Assembly (NCBI RefSeq): GCF_003073045.1
Contig: NC_037597.1
Location: 25,186,158-25,250,157, forward strand
Direction: 5' to 3'
Length of the DNA stretch: 64,000 nt
From: Pomacea canaliculata
Lineage: Eukaryota; Mollusca; Gastropoda; Architaenioglossa; Ampullariidae
Shown: positions 23,700-36,364 of the stretch, piece after piece
Layout: each line of letters starts with the position of its first letter
How positions within the stretch are numbered: the first letter of the stretch is position 1
Notes under the pieces: model-generated
Database searches by the model: none
Seen by the model: the letters and a program-made list of their open reading frames with translations, nothing else
What the model was told of the DNA's origin: nothing
Translations under genes and position numbers: made by a program

Positions 23700-24330
23700 C
23701 TATGTGATGAGCACACTTGTCCAGAATTCATCGTTTGCATGAAAGTAATAACACAAGTGAAAAATTACTTAGAGTGGTTTGACAGAAATAAGAAAGTTGG
23801 AAATTATTGACTAAAAAAGTGTGGACGTTTTACAAAAGATACGAAGCTATACATGAGAGGAACAAAACAAACTTTGTAATACCACAAAATATCTTTTATT
23901 TAGCTTTGGGGTACAATATATCAATGAAATAGTCTAGAGACTAATTATGTACAGGAAGAAAATTTAAAAATATCGTGCACACACATACACATATCGACCC
24001 CATTCTTCACATATTGAAATTTCTGCTTTATTAAAACATCTTCATATTATCTTTGCCAATACTCTGGCCACAGACAGAACTGAGAACTGTTTGTCAGTAC
24101 ACATTTTTATTTTCTGAAATGTCTTCGCATACAAACTTTCCGCAAAAACATTTTCTGGGACCCATTGTCAATGCTGTTGATATTTCGGAATAATTTCACT
24201 ACGCAAACTTAGAAAATGATATATTTATTTTACACAATATTCCTTCGAAGACCAGAAACTAGGAAGAGTCGTCATAATTATGGTTTAATATAATTTCGAA
24301 AAAACGACAGGTAAGAAATATCACTGAATA
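23700..24330. other. Upstream flank of copy 6, no gene seen
   Basis: GACAGAAATAAGAA near 23781 resembles the sequence just upstream of the copy 1 TATA box, but the TATAAAAG itself is absent here. The remainder is AT-rich without recognised features. Confidence 0.4.
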
Positions 24331-24334
24331 TTCT

Positions 24335-24700
24335 GTCTAGAATAATAATAATATTTTTAAAGCGCCTTTCCTCCTGTGAGGTGAGCTCAAAAGACCAGAG
24401 CACCAAAGACCAGAAGCAAAGCGATGTCCACCAGTCAAGCCCCGTGTCAGCAGACAGATAGCAAACATAAGCTGAGTGCATGGATGAATACGAAGAACTA
24501 AAGAGTGAGCGGAATAGTGTGCCAGACTACTCAAGGAATTTCTTAAAGATGTGGATTTTGAGTCCAGATTTGAAGGCTTCCAACATGGACATAGTCTGAA
24601 GAGAGAGGGATTAAAAGAATTTAACAGTAGAGGTAAAGAAGGAATATTGAAAGAAGAGTCTGCTTTCTCCTGTCTGATGTAAGCACAAAGAGGAAGGCAA
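24335..24700 (+). repeat. Probable dispersed repeat (AGCGCCTTTCC type)
   Basis: Begins with AATAATAATATTTTTAAAGC then GCCTTTCCTCCTGTGAGGTG, and continues through GATGTGGATTTTGAGTCCAG and ATTTGAAGGC. This order resembles a repeat consensus I recall from several animal genomes. The identification rests on recall of the consensus and no second copy is visible in this window. Confidence 0.3.
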
Positions 24701-24709
24701 CACACGCAG

Positions 24710-27700
24710 ACCAAAATACCGAAGGAGGAAGATATAATCAATAAGAGGACATAATATTCTAGTCTTCTTTTCTTCTCTTTAATTTCTTGTGGATTTTATC
24801 TACTTTTTATTCTATTCAAGAGTGACGGCAGAGGTAAACTGAATATTTCTTCTCCCCCAACTTTCTCTCTCTCCCCTTCCCAGTAAGTGAGCAGAAAGAC
24901 TTCTGAAAAACCTTTGCAAGGATACTCTAACGATCAAACATAACTGAGTAAGATAATCTGACTTTATGACAAACCGTGAAGTACATATCCCTAAACGGTT
25001 CGTCAGGTAAAAGATGATAAAGTGTAATTTTTGTCTACACACCTCATCAATCCTTACGATCTGCTGGTTATGAGATGATGTCATCGATCTTCGCCGCCCA
25101 GTTCTTGATGTATGATCTCCCATATCTTAAATCTTTATTTTTTCTAACAAAGTAGAAACAGGATTGTAAAAATCGAGTTTCTTTTTAAAGTAAGATTATT
25201 TCTACCCCGTTTTCTCAGGTACTTTTCAGATAAAATTATGTTAGCCTTTTCTTCTTGAAGACTGTATGTGAGGCATATGGCATAGTCTGCAAATAGATTC
25301 ACCAATCACTCTGCTCCGGAATCCAAGACAGCAGCAAGCATCATCACATTATACATACAAACAAAAGAGAAAATTACAAATTGCAATCCAAAGTTAATGT
25401 CCTGTCCCGTTTATTGGCCACCAAAGAAGTATACAACACACTCAGAATATTGCTTGATACCGTAGTTACAGGTCAGTACCTGATGCCCTGGGATACACTA
25501 ACATAAAACTGTATCCTCGTATCTGGAGAGTTTGTTGTAATTACTAAGAAAAAGGAGATCTTCACACTTTGGGTGGAGTTAAATTATGAGAATGACACAT
25601 TTAAAATCAGAAAAAACATGTTCAAATAAATAAAACATAATCCACCTGTTCCTTCGTGAAAAAAGGGCTTTAACTCCATGTTTAAACACAGGTTAGGTAA
25701 GAGATAACCAGAACATGTGCATATCTCCTGGTGTATATGCATGTTATTTTAAAATTATTTTATTAAAATATTTTTCCTCTTTAAGATGAGGGATACTGGT
25801 AAAAAAACCACATTTCTTATTCAATCACAATTGTAATAAATAATAGTCATTTATAATAGCCATTGTCTCATAATGTTTTCTAGGATACATTCAATTGTAT
25901 TTTGTATTTAGTTTGCTAAGATAGTCATAACTGCGGTGTGAAGTCTCTTAGAATGATTAACAAAAGAACATTTTAGCTGCCATTTAATGTAAAGTTTGAC
26001 TAAACCTCAATCACACATGGATGACATATTTTCACCACATATCAAAAAATTACACAGAACGTCAACTGTCGAGGTTTAATTTTCTCTATGATGCTTGTAG
26101 GCATATCAAGGACACCAAAATAAATAAATTGCATAAATGTAGAATTCTGTAATAAGTATTTGTCAAAAAGATACATTGTTGTCTTCCCTAACTGGAGGAC
26201 AAATCTCAGTATGACGAGTGCTACTTCTTGCGAGTTTGGTAAGGCTTATTGTAAAATCTTGTATAAACTGTTGAAATAAAAACAATCCATGCCCAATCTA
26301 TGATTACAGAATAAACTCGAGAAATTAGACGGATGAAGAGTAAATTTCTGGGTAAAATCTGTAAATAATAAAATGCGAGAAACTGGTCAACTTACGAGCC
26401 CCCACATACCGATGTTTTTTTTCCGATTTATTTCGACATCAAACTTAATTTTAAGTTGATTGCTGATTTATAAACATATAGCTTTCGTTGATGAAACTTA
26501 TATGAACTGGTTTTTTCTTGTAGAAAGAGATCAGTAGTCTCTGCAATAATCATCGAAACGTTTTGAATATCAATACCAAGGTCTGAAAAAATACAAACCG
26601 TATAAAAGGTTGAGTGTGTTGTAGATTTATATGTTGATTTGAATAAAACAAAATATTTTAGGCCGTGCAAGCAGCAAAGTATTTTGATTTAAAACTTGCC
26701 GGCTTTTCTTAAAGGGCAAGGGTGCAGAAAATGCAAAAGGCATTGCCCTAGCTATAAAGTGACAATGACCCTCATTCTCAAGGTACACTCCTGTAAACAT
26801 CAGCACAGAAAGGCATCATCAACAAAGTTCTTAGGAAAGTCGACTTGTACCCGGTAACCCTTGTTCCACCCCGACACGCCACAGGTAAGTGTGGTGTTCA
26901 TACAGGTTGTGGTACGATGGCACATGGTCGAGCACCGAAACAGAATTGTCTCGAAAATATTGCTTGAGGACCGAAATATTTGTGAACACGAAACAGTTTG
27001 AAATGACAAGGTGCGAGTGTATTTTCATATTTAAGAAAGCAACAAATTGTTAATTTACTGTTTTCACAAACCCGGGCTTAAAAGTTACACATATTTGGAA
27101 AATTTTGGTTATATTCGTTTATAAATATGCAATACTTACTATCTGTAATACCTGCAGCAATCATTACTAGAACTGTTTGTTTTATAACTAAAATTTTATT
27201 TAAAACTGGAATTAAATGGAATATAATTAACACTCAGATTTCTGTAACACATGACACGTTTCCTACGTGTGCAATATTTGTGCAGGAAAGAAAAAAGAGA
27301 CCTGGTATGTCTTAAATCTTAAATGAACTGATGCAATATGATAATTTCTATGATGGGTATGAAGCTGTGCACTTTTCTGGGATCTGAAAACATTCCAGTC
27401 ACTTGCAGTAAAATATTATCTTTTATGCATTAACAACACATCTTCAGGTTCTTATCATTAAAAAGGCAGTTACATTTCAGAAATCACAACAGTTATTTTT
27501 AATTCAAGAATTCAACAGTCATTATTTACATCAGAAGCTAATTTCATGGAGTGCATGAAAGAGAACTTACAGCAATCCTCGGGTATAAATGAAGTGAAAA
27601 GTCAGACTGAATAAAACTTGATAATGGTTTGTCGATGCTAACGAAATAATGCTGGGGTTTCATTGTGTGTATATATATAAATCAGAAGAGTTTGGCTTTT

Positions 27701-28300
27701 TCCTGATTTTTCTGCTAGAAAGTCAAAACTGTAGAGCAAAGGTCAGCTACAGTGAGAAAACAACCGACTAACACATTATAACTGAATATTAACGATTGGA
27801 GGATTTACTCATTTAAACTTCCATCAACTGAACATTTCTCTAATTCGTTGACCAAATAAAAATGTAAGAAATCGCTTAGACATGCAAATTGTTTAGGTTT
27901 CGAGTGTAATAATAATCACAAATTTACTGTTCTCCAACATCGTTCAGAGAAGTATCACCATGTTTTTTATTTTTGTTTTACTTTTTGCAGTGATCGACTT
28001 CAGAGCTCGCAAATTAGAAACTAAGCGATTCTCCCTCCTTCGATGGTCTCCCTCAGCCGATCACACCAGGGTTTTATTCCTTCCCCGAAATATCAGACTT
28101 TGAAATAATACTGTAGTGGATAGACCTGTCCATGCAAAATGCCTTTGAGATCTCGCTAGGTCACAAGAGACGATTCTAGTGATATATTTATACATATATA
28201 CACATTTGTTTTAGCTTTGTTTTAAGACTGCTCATCACTTACCTGATCCAGGTAGTGTGTCTGGATTTGATGAAGTTACCGAATATAAGAGGACGGATCA
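24710..28300. other. Gene-poor spacer
   Basis: 3.6 kb of AT-rich sequence. Short open frames (24812-25123, 26428-26670, 26800-27028, 27127-27315) show no recognisable domain and no supporting splice context. No tRNA, SINE or receptor fragment seen. Confidence 0.45.
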
Positions 28301-28347
28301 CATTCAACGAGACAAAAAATGCAGAACCGAATATGAAAACCAACCAA

Positions 28348-28400
28348 GAAACAAACAAACAAACAAACAAACAAACAAACAAACAGACAGACAAACTAAC
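28348..28400. repeat. AAAC tetranucleotide microsatellite
   Basis: About eleven units of AAAC followed by AGAC variants. Confidence 0.9.
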
Positions 28401-28481
28401 AAACCAGTATAACTAAATCTCTTTGGACCGCAGATCGAATTCTCAGCAAAAGTTTCGTCGGCTCTCGTTCATCTTACTGAT

Positions 28482-28586
28482 GTAAACAGTTTGCACTGAA
28501 CACTGTTGTTATAAACAGTTTGCACTGAACACTGTTGTTATAAACAGTTTGCACTGAACACTGTTGTTATAAACAGTTTGCACTAA
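28482..28586. repeat. 29-bp minisatellite, about 3.6 units
   Basis: Near-perfect tandem copies of a 29-bp unit beginning ATAAACAGTTTGCACTGAAC and ending ACTGTTGTT. Each unit contains the inverted pair AACAGT...ACTGTT, which could fold into a small hairpin. Confidence 0.9.
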
Positions 28587-28599
28587 GATTTGTACTTTA

Positions 28600-29140
28600 A
28601 ATTCTGAGTTAATAATCAGACGGCGAAAGCTCTTCAGTTGTTTTCCCCCAGAAGAAGCCTGTAATAAATGATTAATTTCTTCTAGAAGCTAATTGAGTAT
28701 TTCCTAGTCAGTCTCATGCATTCCTAGTCAATGACAATGTACTCTTAAAACAATACTTGTACCAGTAGCACCTACAAGTGTATGTGCAGCTGGGAACGTC
28801 CAGAGAACTTAAATCATTGTCTAGACAAAAGAAATGTTCTTGTACAACTTGTTGTGCAGTAAACAAGTGAAGTCACGAGATGAGTAAACATCGCTCCCAC
28901 CCTCGTGTTGTCGAGAACACTTACTGAGCCACTTCATTGAGTGAAGAGAATGAGGAATACCAGCCCTGAGAGCATTTCGTGGGAATCATTGGATTCTTGG
29001 ACATGGATTGTGTGTGAGTGAAGCCACAGTCTCTTGGCACAACGAGACTTGTACAGGGTTAGAGAACGAATGTAAGAAGTTTGCTTCAGTACTGAACAGT
29101 TATGTGTTGATGAACAAAATACACGCATTGTAGCTATTTC

Positions 29141-29173
<33 letters not shown>

Positions 29174-29280
29174 CGGAAAATATTGTTGATATTATTGCTA
29201 TCATTGCGCTGTTGAAAGGGAAAAACAGCAAAGTGGTTAAATTTTCCCGCAGAATGGGACATCAGGGACGTTTGACTGTA
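28600..29280. other. Spacer with ATT microsatellite
   Basis: Contains an ATT repeat at about 29143-29173. Otherwise no gene or mobile element recognised. Confidence 0.5.
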
Positions 29281-29295
29281 AAAACAGATTTTTCT

Positions 29296-30314
29296 GCATT
29301 ACCTTCCTTTAGGCAAATGACACTTAAAAACTTCTTCCGGTATTTTGATCCTGTCAGACAATAAAGGTAAAAGGTCACGGCATTATTGCCGATCCACAGG
29401 AGATGTAAGACAGCGAAAGCAAGGTCGTTAGCATCGGCGATGTACTGATCATATCCGCGCCTTCAAAGAATTTTTCCCTGAATATAAAGTACACAGAAAA
29501 TGGTGACGTAAGGAGCAGAAAAGTAATGGAAGTTGCTATCAACGTGATGGTCATGGACGACGTCTTCATTTGACGCACACGTAGCCGATGTGTGTTTCCT
29601 GCCGAAAACCGTTTTCTGGCCTCTTGAAGAGACTGACCTACCTTCCAGATGAGCACGGAGTTAGAGACTAAGAGAAGAAGAACAGGAGCGAGGCTACAGA
29701 AGAACGGTGTCCACCCAGCCCCAGACGTTGTAGAAGAAGTCGGCGTAGTCAGAACTTACGTGCATGTCAAAGCAAGTGGGTGTAGAGGTGTTTGAAGGCA
29801 AAATTACAGTCATACCATACAGAATATGAGAATTAAGAAGGAGAAAAAACAAGAGAAGACCGCTCATTAAGGTTTTTGCGAAGTTTGTTGTGAATATGAC
29901 TTTCCCTTGTGAGGAAACAAAATACTTGGATGCTTTCTGTGCAGTCATGGTAACTAGGATAGAAGCAGACGTGTGGCCAGTCAGATAGACTATAAAGACT
30001 CGAATCTTCCATAGGAAGCCATAGTACACGAAGACATCCAGAGCTTCTAGAAGATAGAAGAAGGGGTCAAACAGCAAGGGAGGTGAGGTCGGAGATGGCC
30101 AGGCAGGTGAAGAAGATGGACATGGAAGAGTGGGAGGCGCTGTACTCTCGCCGCTGTATCAACAGTATCATGATGTTGCCGAACGTTCCGAAAACATGAT
30201 GACGATGGGCATCCCCACCTTCCACACCAACATCGTCGCCTGTCTCATTGCTGTCACCTCATCGACCACAGCTTCTACTGTTTGACTGCAGTTTGGCAGA
30301 CCTGTTGTCAACAT
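29296..30314 (-). pseudogene. Class A GPCR, copy 7, about four frameshifts
   Basis: Starts at ATG 30314 with MLTTGLPNCSQ. Lesions relative to paralogues: an indel in TM1 near 30190 (ATGTTTTCGG), one extra base in TM2 near 30073 (CCCTTGCTG for CCCTGCTG), one extra base in TM5 near 29695 (AAGAACGG for AAGACGG), and one missing base in ECL3 near 29450. Intact pieces read MLFDPFFYLLEALDVFVYYG (30077 down) and MLIWKVGQSLQEARKRFSAG (29656 down). Most lesions lie in short homopolymers, but their number argues for a real pseudogene. TM7 (GNNAVTFYLYCLTG-like) and a 3' end near 29296 are recognisable. Confidence 0.88.
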
Positions 30315-30329
30315 CTATTTGCTGCGGTT

Positions 30330-31140
30330 CCTAATGGTTTGTCTAGGATGATCGTCGGCTTATTTTCCCCCTAGCAGTGACTAACACCAGAAGCTAGAAA
30401 GTCACCAAAATTGCAACCAAGCGGCTCACCAGTGATGCGTGACACAATCAACATTTCATAATCTAGTCTTGACGGGCAACACAGCGACTGGCAAGTCATC
30501 TATCATCTATCACAAGGCAAACAAGAGAGTTGTTGGTAAAATGTAGAATATAAATAACACGAATGGGAAAAAACTTCGGAATGTTTACATTATAACAGGG
30601 TAGAAAATAATTAGAATGAATTTCGACACAGCGGCATAGGAAAGCAAAACAAATATTTTTTTTACAGGAAACAAATTTTTCTCGTTAACCTTCCGAAGTA
30701 GTTATTATAAAGTAAATAATGGAGACCGCAGATGCGAATATAATTGTGAGAAACCCAACAGATTATCGACCACGGTCGCCTACCTGGGAAAAATACTCGG
30801 AGTAAATCATGGAAAATATGTGGAAACCCTTATGAAAAATGTTTGTGTGTGTGCATATTTTCTTTACTAATCATATGCAAACAAGGAAATATGCCTTGAA
30901 TCTTAAAATCAGATAACATTATTATTTTATGAAGATTCTCTAATTTCAATATTTGATTGCCTTCTTTCCGATTGACGTTGCCTTGTGTGTACATAATTAT
31001 GAATAATTGTACTTACTGATGCTATTTTTAAATTTTACATGTTTTCTCCAGGCCTTAAATATAATTGTGGTAATTACAACTGAAAGAATAAGTGAAAACA
31101 TTCTGCTTGGACCCTACTTGCCATTCTTTTCCGCTATTTT
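30330..31140. other. Spacer between divergent copies 7 and 8
   Basis: AT-rich. The missing 5' half of copy 8 is not present here. No other gene seen. Confidence 0.45.
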
Positions 31141-31169
31141 ATTGAGGACCTGCTCTTCGTTGCCAAGTC

Positions 31170-31640
31170 AGACACCACGTCACCTCCAACTACACAGACT
31201 TTTTCAACAACATTTGGAGTTGGATCGACAGGTTCGTTTTCCAGCCTCGTTCCTGTTTTTCTCCTCATAGTCGCTAACTCCATCCTCGTCTGGAAGGTGG
31301 GCCAGTCTCTACAAGAGGCTAGAAGTCGATTTTCGGTGGGAAACACACATCGGCTACGAGCGCGCGAGAAGAAAACCTCATCGATGACTGTGACGTTGAT
31401 AGTACTTTTACGTCACCATATTCTGTGTACTTTATACTTAGAGACAGGCTCTCTGCAGGAGCCGACAGTGACCCGGATGTAGCCGATGCTCACGACCTTG
31501 CTTACGCTGTGTTACATTCCTGTGGAATGGGCAATAATGCCGTGACCTTTTACCTCTACTGTCTCACCGGTTCTAAGTACCGAGACAAATTTTTAAAATT
31601 AATTTGCCTCTTTCAAAAATGTCGGAGAGAAATCTACTAA
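31170..31640 (+). pseudogene. Class A GPCR, copy 8, 3' fragment
   Basis: Only ECL2 to the C-tail is present. It reads NYTDFFNNIWSWIDRF (end of ECL2 into TM5), shifts frame near 31235, then KVGQSLQEARSRFSVGNTH and LRAREKKTSSMTVTLI. About 19 bp of TM6 are deleted near 31402. The rest reads MYFILRDRLSAGADSDPDVA and NNAVTFYLYCLTGSKYRDKF, stopping at 31640. TM1-TM4 are missing. The 5' boundary is uncertain (31150-31190). Confidence 0.87.
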
Positions 31641-31649
31641 TAGATGTTC

Positions 31650-32510
31650 AGGACTTTAAGATCGGACATCTTTATATTGTCACATCCACTAACAGGTTTG
31701 AGGAGTAGTCTGTGTTTATGCGGTCATCCGCGTTAACCAGGATTGTTTTCAGGTTGTTGATCTTAGGAAAAAGATGGAATTTTAATTCGTTCAAAGTACC
31801 GATACCTGTTAGTAAAAAAAGAAGAAATAGTTTAGAGACAAAGCACAAACCTCCCTAACATCCCTTCTCAACTGTGCTGTATCTAACCCGGGACCTAACA
31901 TCCACCTTTCCATTCATCTGCTGTTAGATAATAATTTACCGTCCACCATTTCGTGAATTATTTGGTGTTTTTTCACTACCTTACACTGTGATTTGCTGTT
32001 TGAAACTAATTTTGTAAGCAGGGTATCCAAGCAACAAGCAATCCTTTGCTTATCTGTTGCTGCAGAAGTATATTGCTATAGAATGGAAAACAATTCTGCC
32101 TGAGGGAGGAGATGGCATCACGTGTTCCAAAGGAAACAATATGGATGATGAAAAATTGGAGTCTAGGTTAGTGACCAGGAGCATCGATATCAGTCGATAC
32201 TTCCGATAAAAGTGTCACTCAACATGTATTGACATACAGAACTAGGATAGATACAGGTTTGTGATAATTATGGGCCTTCTGCGGGTATTGGTCAGACTCT
32301 GGCGAATTACCGAAGTAACGAAGTAAGGTTTTACTTGATTGTGCGATGAATTATTGCCATTGCTATCATTTCTCGCTCTCTTTTCGTTCTATTTTTACAC
32401 ATATCTATTAACCATATGAGGAGAGACGTTCACTCACCACATAACCGCAAGGAAAAAAAGTTTGCGCATACCAAAAGTTATTTCTGAAAATTTATTATAA
32501 AACAGGGGAA
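31650..32510. other. Intergenic spacer
   Basis: No gene or clear repeat recognised. Confidence 0.45.
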
Positions 32511-32518
32511 ACAGGGAT

Positions 32519-32680
32519 GTCTCAGGCGCTCGGTAGTGTAGGGGTTAAACGCTTATTATCACTGCACACACACACACAGGTCCTGGATTCTGATCTCGTC
32601 CTCCGACACCTGTTCGAAAGGTAGTTTTCTCAGGGTACTTTGGTTTTATCCTTCTCCTGGGCGGTGATGAAATAAATGTT
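32519..32680 (+). mobile_element. Possible tRNA-derived SINE
   Basis: GCGCTCGGTAGTGTAGGGGT TAAACGC looks like a pol III A-box head, and GATTCTGATCTCGTC is B-box-like, spaced about 50 bp apart by a CA run. Similar in layout to the SINEs at 15715 and 54593 but a different sequence. Decayed and without visible target-site duplications. Confidence 0.45.
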
Positions 32681-32732
32681 TTTTTACTATGATGAGATCA
32701 GTCAGTTCACGTTGAACGTGGGGACCAGTCCT

Positions 32733-32958
32733 ACAGCACTCCGTCTGAGCCGTCGCTCGTTCCAACGACCCTTCTTTAATTAACAGGTGCACAGCACTCA
32801 CTCTTCATACAGTCTTTCATTACTACCCTGTTAACAGGGAACTCGATGAGGCCCCAAGATTCACTATGATAGAAGATTGTAATTAGTGTATGTGCGTGCA
32901 CATGCTTGTGCCATGCAAATCCTACCACAAACACACAAAAAATATTATTCTACGACAT
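32733..32958 (+). repeat. Dispersed repeat pair, member 1
   Basis: Aligns with 42600-42915: CAACGACCCTTC and TTAATTAAC, a GCAGGGA/ACAGGGA block followed by (A)TCGAT, AGAAGATTGTA, ATGCAAATC, and the shared end ACAAAATATTATTCT. Family unknown; no coding remnant. Confidence 0.65.
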
Positions 32959-33026
32959 TGATGTGAAGAACCCGGAGCAGTTGACTGCAATGTGAACAAG
33001 GCTGGCGGGACTGGCCTCTGCATGAC

Positions 33027-33105
33027 ACAAGGACACAGAGAAGGACACAGAGAAGGACACAGAGAAGGACACAGAGAAGGACACAGAGAAAGACACAGAG
33101 AAGAA
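33027..33105. repeat. 12-bp tandem repeat (GGACACAGAGAA)
   Basis: About six and a half units, the last ones degenerate. All three forward frames stay open through it, which creates spurious low-complexity open frames on both strands. Confidence 0.9.
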
Positions 33106-33109
33106 GACA

Positions 33110-34740
33110 AGCTCCAGGCCTGTATCATGTCCAAGCATCCTCGTCCCGCGAAACACTCATTGCCTTCTGTTAACTTTGACCTCCGGCGTGCAATGAAGGT
33201 TTGGAGACATGAGATACGTATGCAATACTTAGTTGCTGAAGGTGTGAGATTAGTCAGGTGTTAAGTGTGCCTGACTTCAAGTACGCAAGTTCTTTTCAGT
33301 CATTTGTAGTTCAAGACATAAATGTGCAGATTGTTGATCGTCTGCTATTGAATATTAATATTTTAATAAAACTAGTTTAGTTTACATTCTGTCGGTTCAG
33401 CATGGTGCAACCTCGAAAATAGTCTTCATGTAAGTGAACAGTGAGCGCCTTATCCTAGTGAGAAATATAGTCTGGTGGGAAATAATGAGGAAGCATTAAA
33501 AATTAAATTTTCTTAGCTTTGGTTTCTTATGTACAAATTGAACATTGAAGCTAGAAATAACAGATTTGTCAGTTTGCAATTTTTTTAAAAATTTTGCGGG
33601 TCTGCTTAACTAATGGGGCAAATTTAGAGAGACCACAATTTGGACACAACCAATGCAACTTCATAATTAACATTTTAAGCCATTATCTGATAAAATGTAT
33701 CGAAAGAAAGTAAGAACCAAAGTAAATGAGGGAATAGCACGCAACACTTTAAGATATAAATAAATAAACAAACAGATTTCTTAACGTTTCTTAAACATTA
33801 GGTCTTTACGAAATAATAAAAAAAATGCTAATGTTCGTTTAGAAGCGATTCGATGGAGAAACAGCAAATCTCTGAAAAAGTAAGAGAGATGTATATAATA
33901 CAAACAGTTCAATAAAATATACTGTTGTTGTACTTTTGTTTTTTTTTAATGCAATCTCACAATATCTTTCCATTTAAAACATTACATTAAAATGGTTGAA
34001 TAAGGCAAAGTTGAACTCCCTTACTGTCGCAGAAAGACCGTTGTTTGCTCAAAAGTCCATGGACAGGATGTTGGAAGAAGCATCAGCTTTACTACGGTGC
34101 TGAAATACTGCGATGATTATCATTTATAATCATAGGTTGCTATGAACTTGCTGAAGACAATAAAATTACCTACAAGCAATGGTGACGATTTTTAATTATG
34201 GGATGTCTCTGTGTATCAAGTGTAATTATTATGATTGTCTACTGTCCTTACTGAATAACAAGCGGGAAAGCGAGCAAACAAATACACTCTTTGGGAAAAT
34301 ATTGGAAATAATTATTTTGTCTTTCTTGTTTTAATGATCTCTTTCTGTTATAAAATTTATCTTGAGCATTGCAATTTCTGTTATATGAGTTAAAGAGTGT
34401 AATTAAATGTGCCTAAACAGAATTAAAAGACATTTTTCTTCTTTTGATTTTCATGTTATTTAGTTTTTGCATTTTAAGGGTGGTACAAATGTTTGATTTT
34501 GTCATTATGCCCGTGTTCGTTGTCTTACGAAAGTCGATACTCAGAGGATATATACTTTCTAAAAATGGTCTCGTTTGTTTTATTACATATGTAACTTGTA
34601 TGTTATCTCACAAGTCGTGGTGTCATCTGTCAACACCAATGCGGGAAACGTTTGTGTCATGGCCTCGTGTAGGCATTGTAGACATCTGACACATCCATAA
34701 GAAGCAAAACCATCGAACTTCGACAAAAATAAACAACAAT
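33110..34740. other. AT-rich 5' flank of receptor copy 9
   Basis: No gene recognised. GATATATAC near 34548-34556, about 225 bp before the copy 9 ATG, is a weak TATA candidate. Confidence 0.45.
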
Positions 34741-34779
34741 ATTATCAGCAAGGTGTCAATAAACAAAGCTGAGAGCGAT

Positions 34780-35817
34780 ATGCTTACTCCGGGAATGCCA
34801 AACTGCTCGCAGGCGGCAGACGTGGTGGTCCATGAGGAGACGGCGATGAGAATGGCGACGATGTTGGTGTGGAAGGTGGGGATGCCCTTGGTGATGGTGT
34901 TAGGAACATTTGGCAACATCATGATACTGTTGATACAGCGGCGAGAGTACAGATCCTCCCGCTCCTCCATGTCCGTCTTCTTCACCTGTCTGGCCATCTC
35001 CGACCTCACCTCCCTGTGGTTTGCTCCTTTCTTCTATCTGCTGGAAGCTCTGGACGTCTTCGTGTACTACTCCTTCATATGGAAAATTCGAATGTTTGTT
35101 GTTTACCTGACTGGCCACATGTCCGCGTCCATCTTAGTGATCATGACCACTCAGAAGGCGGCCAGCATTTTGTGGTTCCACAAGGTGAAGGACGTATTCA
35201 CGGCAAGGTTCGCCAAGACCTTCATGAGCGGCCTGCTGGTGTTTTTTCTTCTCCTTAATTCTCACCTCTTGTACGGCATGACAGTGGCTTTGCCATCCAA
35301 TACCTCTACACCCAGGTGTTTTCAACGTATACATAACTTCTGATTATGCGACTTTTTCTACAATGTCTGGGGCTGGGTCGACACGTTCGTTTGTAGCCTC
35401 GGTCCTGTCCTTCTTCTCTTAGTCTCTAACTCCGTGCTCATCTGGAAGGTGGGTCAGTCTCTACAAGAGGCCAAAAGGCAATTTTCAGCAGGAAACAAAG
35501 ATCGGTTACGCGCACGTGAGAAGAAAACATCGTCCATGACAGTGACGTTGATAGCAACCTCATTGACCTTTCTACTTCTGACGTCACCATTTTCTGTGTA
35601 CCTAATATTCAAGGAAAGATTTTTTGAAGGCGCGGATAAAGATCAGTACATTGCCGATGCTAACGACCTTACCTACGCTGTTTTACATCTTCTGTGGATT
35701 GGCAATAATGCCATGACCTTTTACCTCTATTGTCTGACCGGCGCGAAATATCGAGAGAAGTTTTTAAATGTCATCTGCTTGGAAATAGTTCACGAGTCTG
35801 GAAGAAAAGGTGACTAG
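34780..35817 (+). pseudogene. Class A GPCR, copy 9, one frameshift in ECL2
   Basis: Starts at MLTPGMPNCSQAADVVV (34780; an upstream in-frame non-consensus start would be at 34753). Open through TM4, then near 35320 reads ACACCCAGGTGTTTTCAACG. One T fewer would give RCFNVYITSDYATFFYNVWG in frame with TM5; with four Ts it ends RCFQRIHNF. Downstream 35434-35817 gives the TM5 end, KVGQSLQEAKRQFSAGNK, TM6 (LLLTSPFSVYLIF), TM7 (WIGNNAMTFYLYCLTG) and tail FLNVICLEIVHESGRKGD. A single homopolymer indel separates it from a complete 346-codon receptor. TM2 reads WFAPFFYLLEALDVF, a subgroup shared with copy 10. Confidence 0.87.
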
Positions 35818-35829
35818 TACACTCAACAT

Positions 35830-36355
35830 CGATATCAGATCGGATTCTAGCTGCTCCTGACTACTTAAAATGTAACAAACGTGATAATGTTTACCTTAGG
35901 CGTTGGCATATGAACAATTATTATTCAACAGCCCAATTCCCATCATACAATTGTGACAGGCGGCCGATCTTTAAGAGTGACATCCTTTTTATCTGACAGA
36001 GGAGGAGGCATACAGCAATAACATGCAACTTAAAAGATAGACATTAAAATCCCACTTTGCTCATCTACGACAGGTCGGTAATGTTCACTGTTATTATACA
36101 ATAATTTGCACTGTAGCCTCGTTAGAGCAAGGATTTAACTGTATTCACAACTGTACATAACCACTCAGATGCCACCGAAGCCGCATCTGCATAAAAATAT
36201 CTCAGAGTTTACCAACCAGTTGGTATTGAAGGCAGCTCTGGGTTAGGGTTACTGATAACTAAGAAATACTTGCTCCCGAGTAAGAACATTTTTTGCTGCT
36301 GTTTATATCAAACACTAACTGTAAACACGCTCGGTCCCCTATGAAATTGTTAGAG
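35830..36355. other. Intergenic spacer
   Basis: No gene recognised. Confidence 0.45.
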
Positions 36356-36364
36356 GCTCTATCA

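Noticed and set aside
26800..27028. Minus-strand peptide TTTCMNTTLTCGVSGWNKGY with cysteines
   Set aside because: Short, no splice support, no family recognised; left as chance.
28348..28586. Regularly spaced repeats suggestive of a CRISPR array
   Set aside because: Units are contiguous without unique spacers and the genome is eukaryotic; these are a microsatellite and a minisatellite.
32922..33264. Open frames with GHRE or SLCP repeats
   Set aside because: They come from the 12-bp GGACACAGAGAA tandem repeat; all frames and both strands are open there.
34869..35258. Long open frames antisense or shifted to receptor copies, rich in R, H and L
   Set aside because: Shadow frames of the receptor coding sequence, seen in the same place in several copies.
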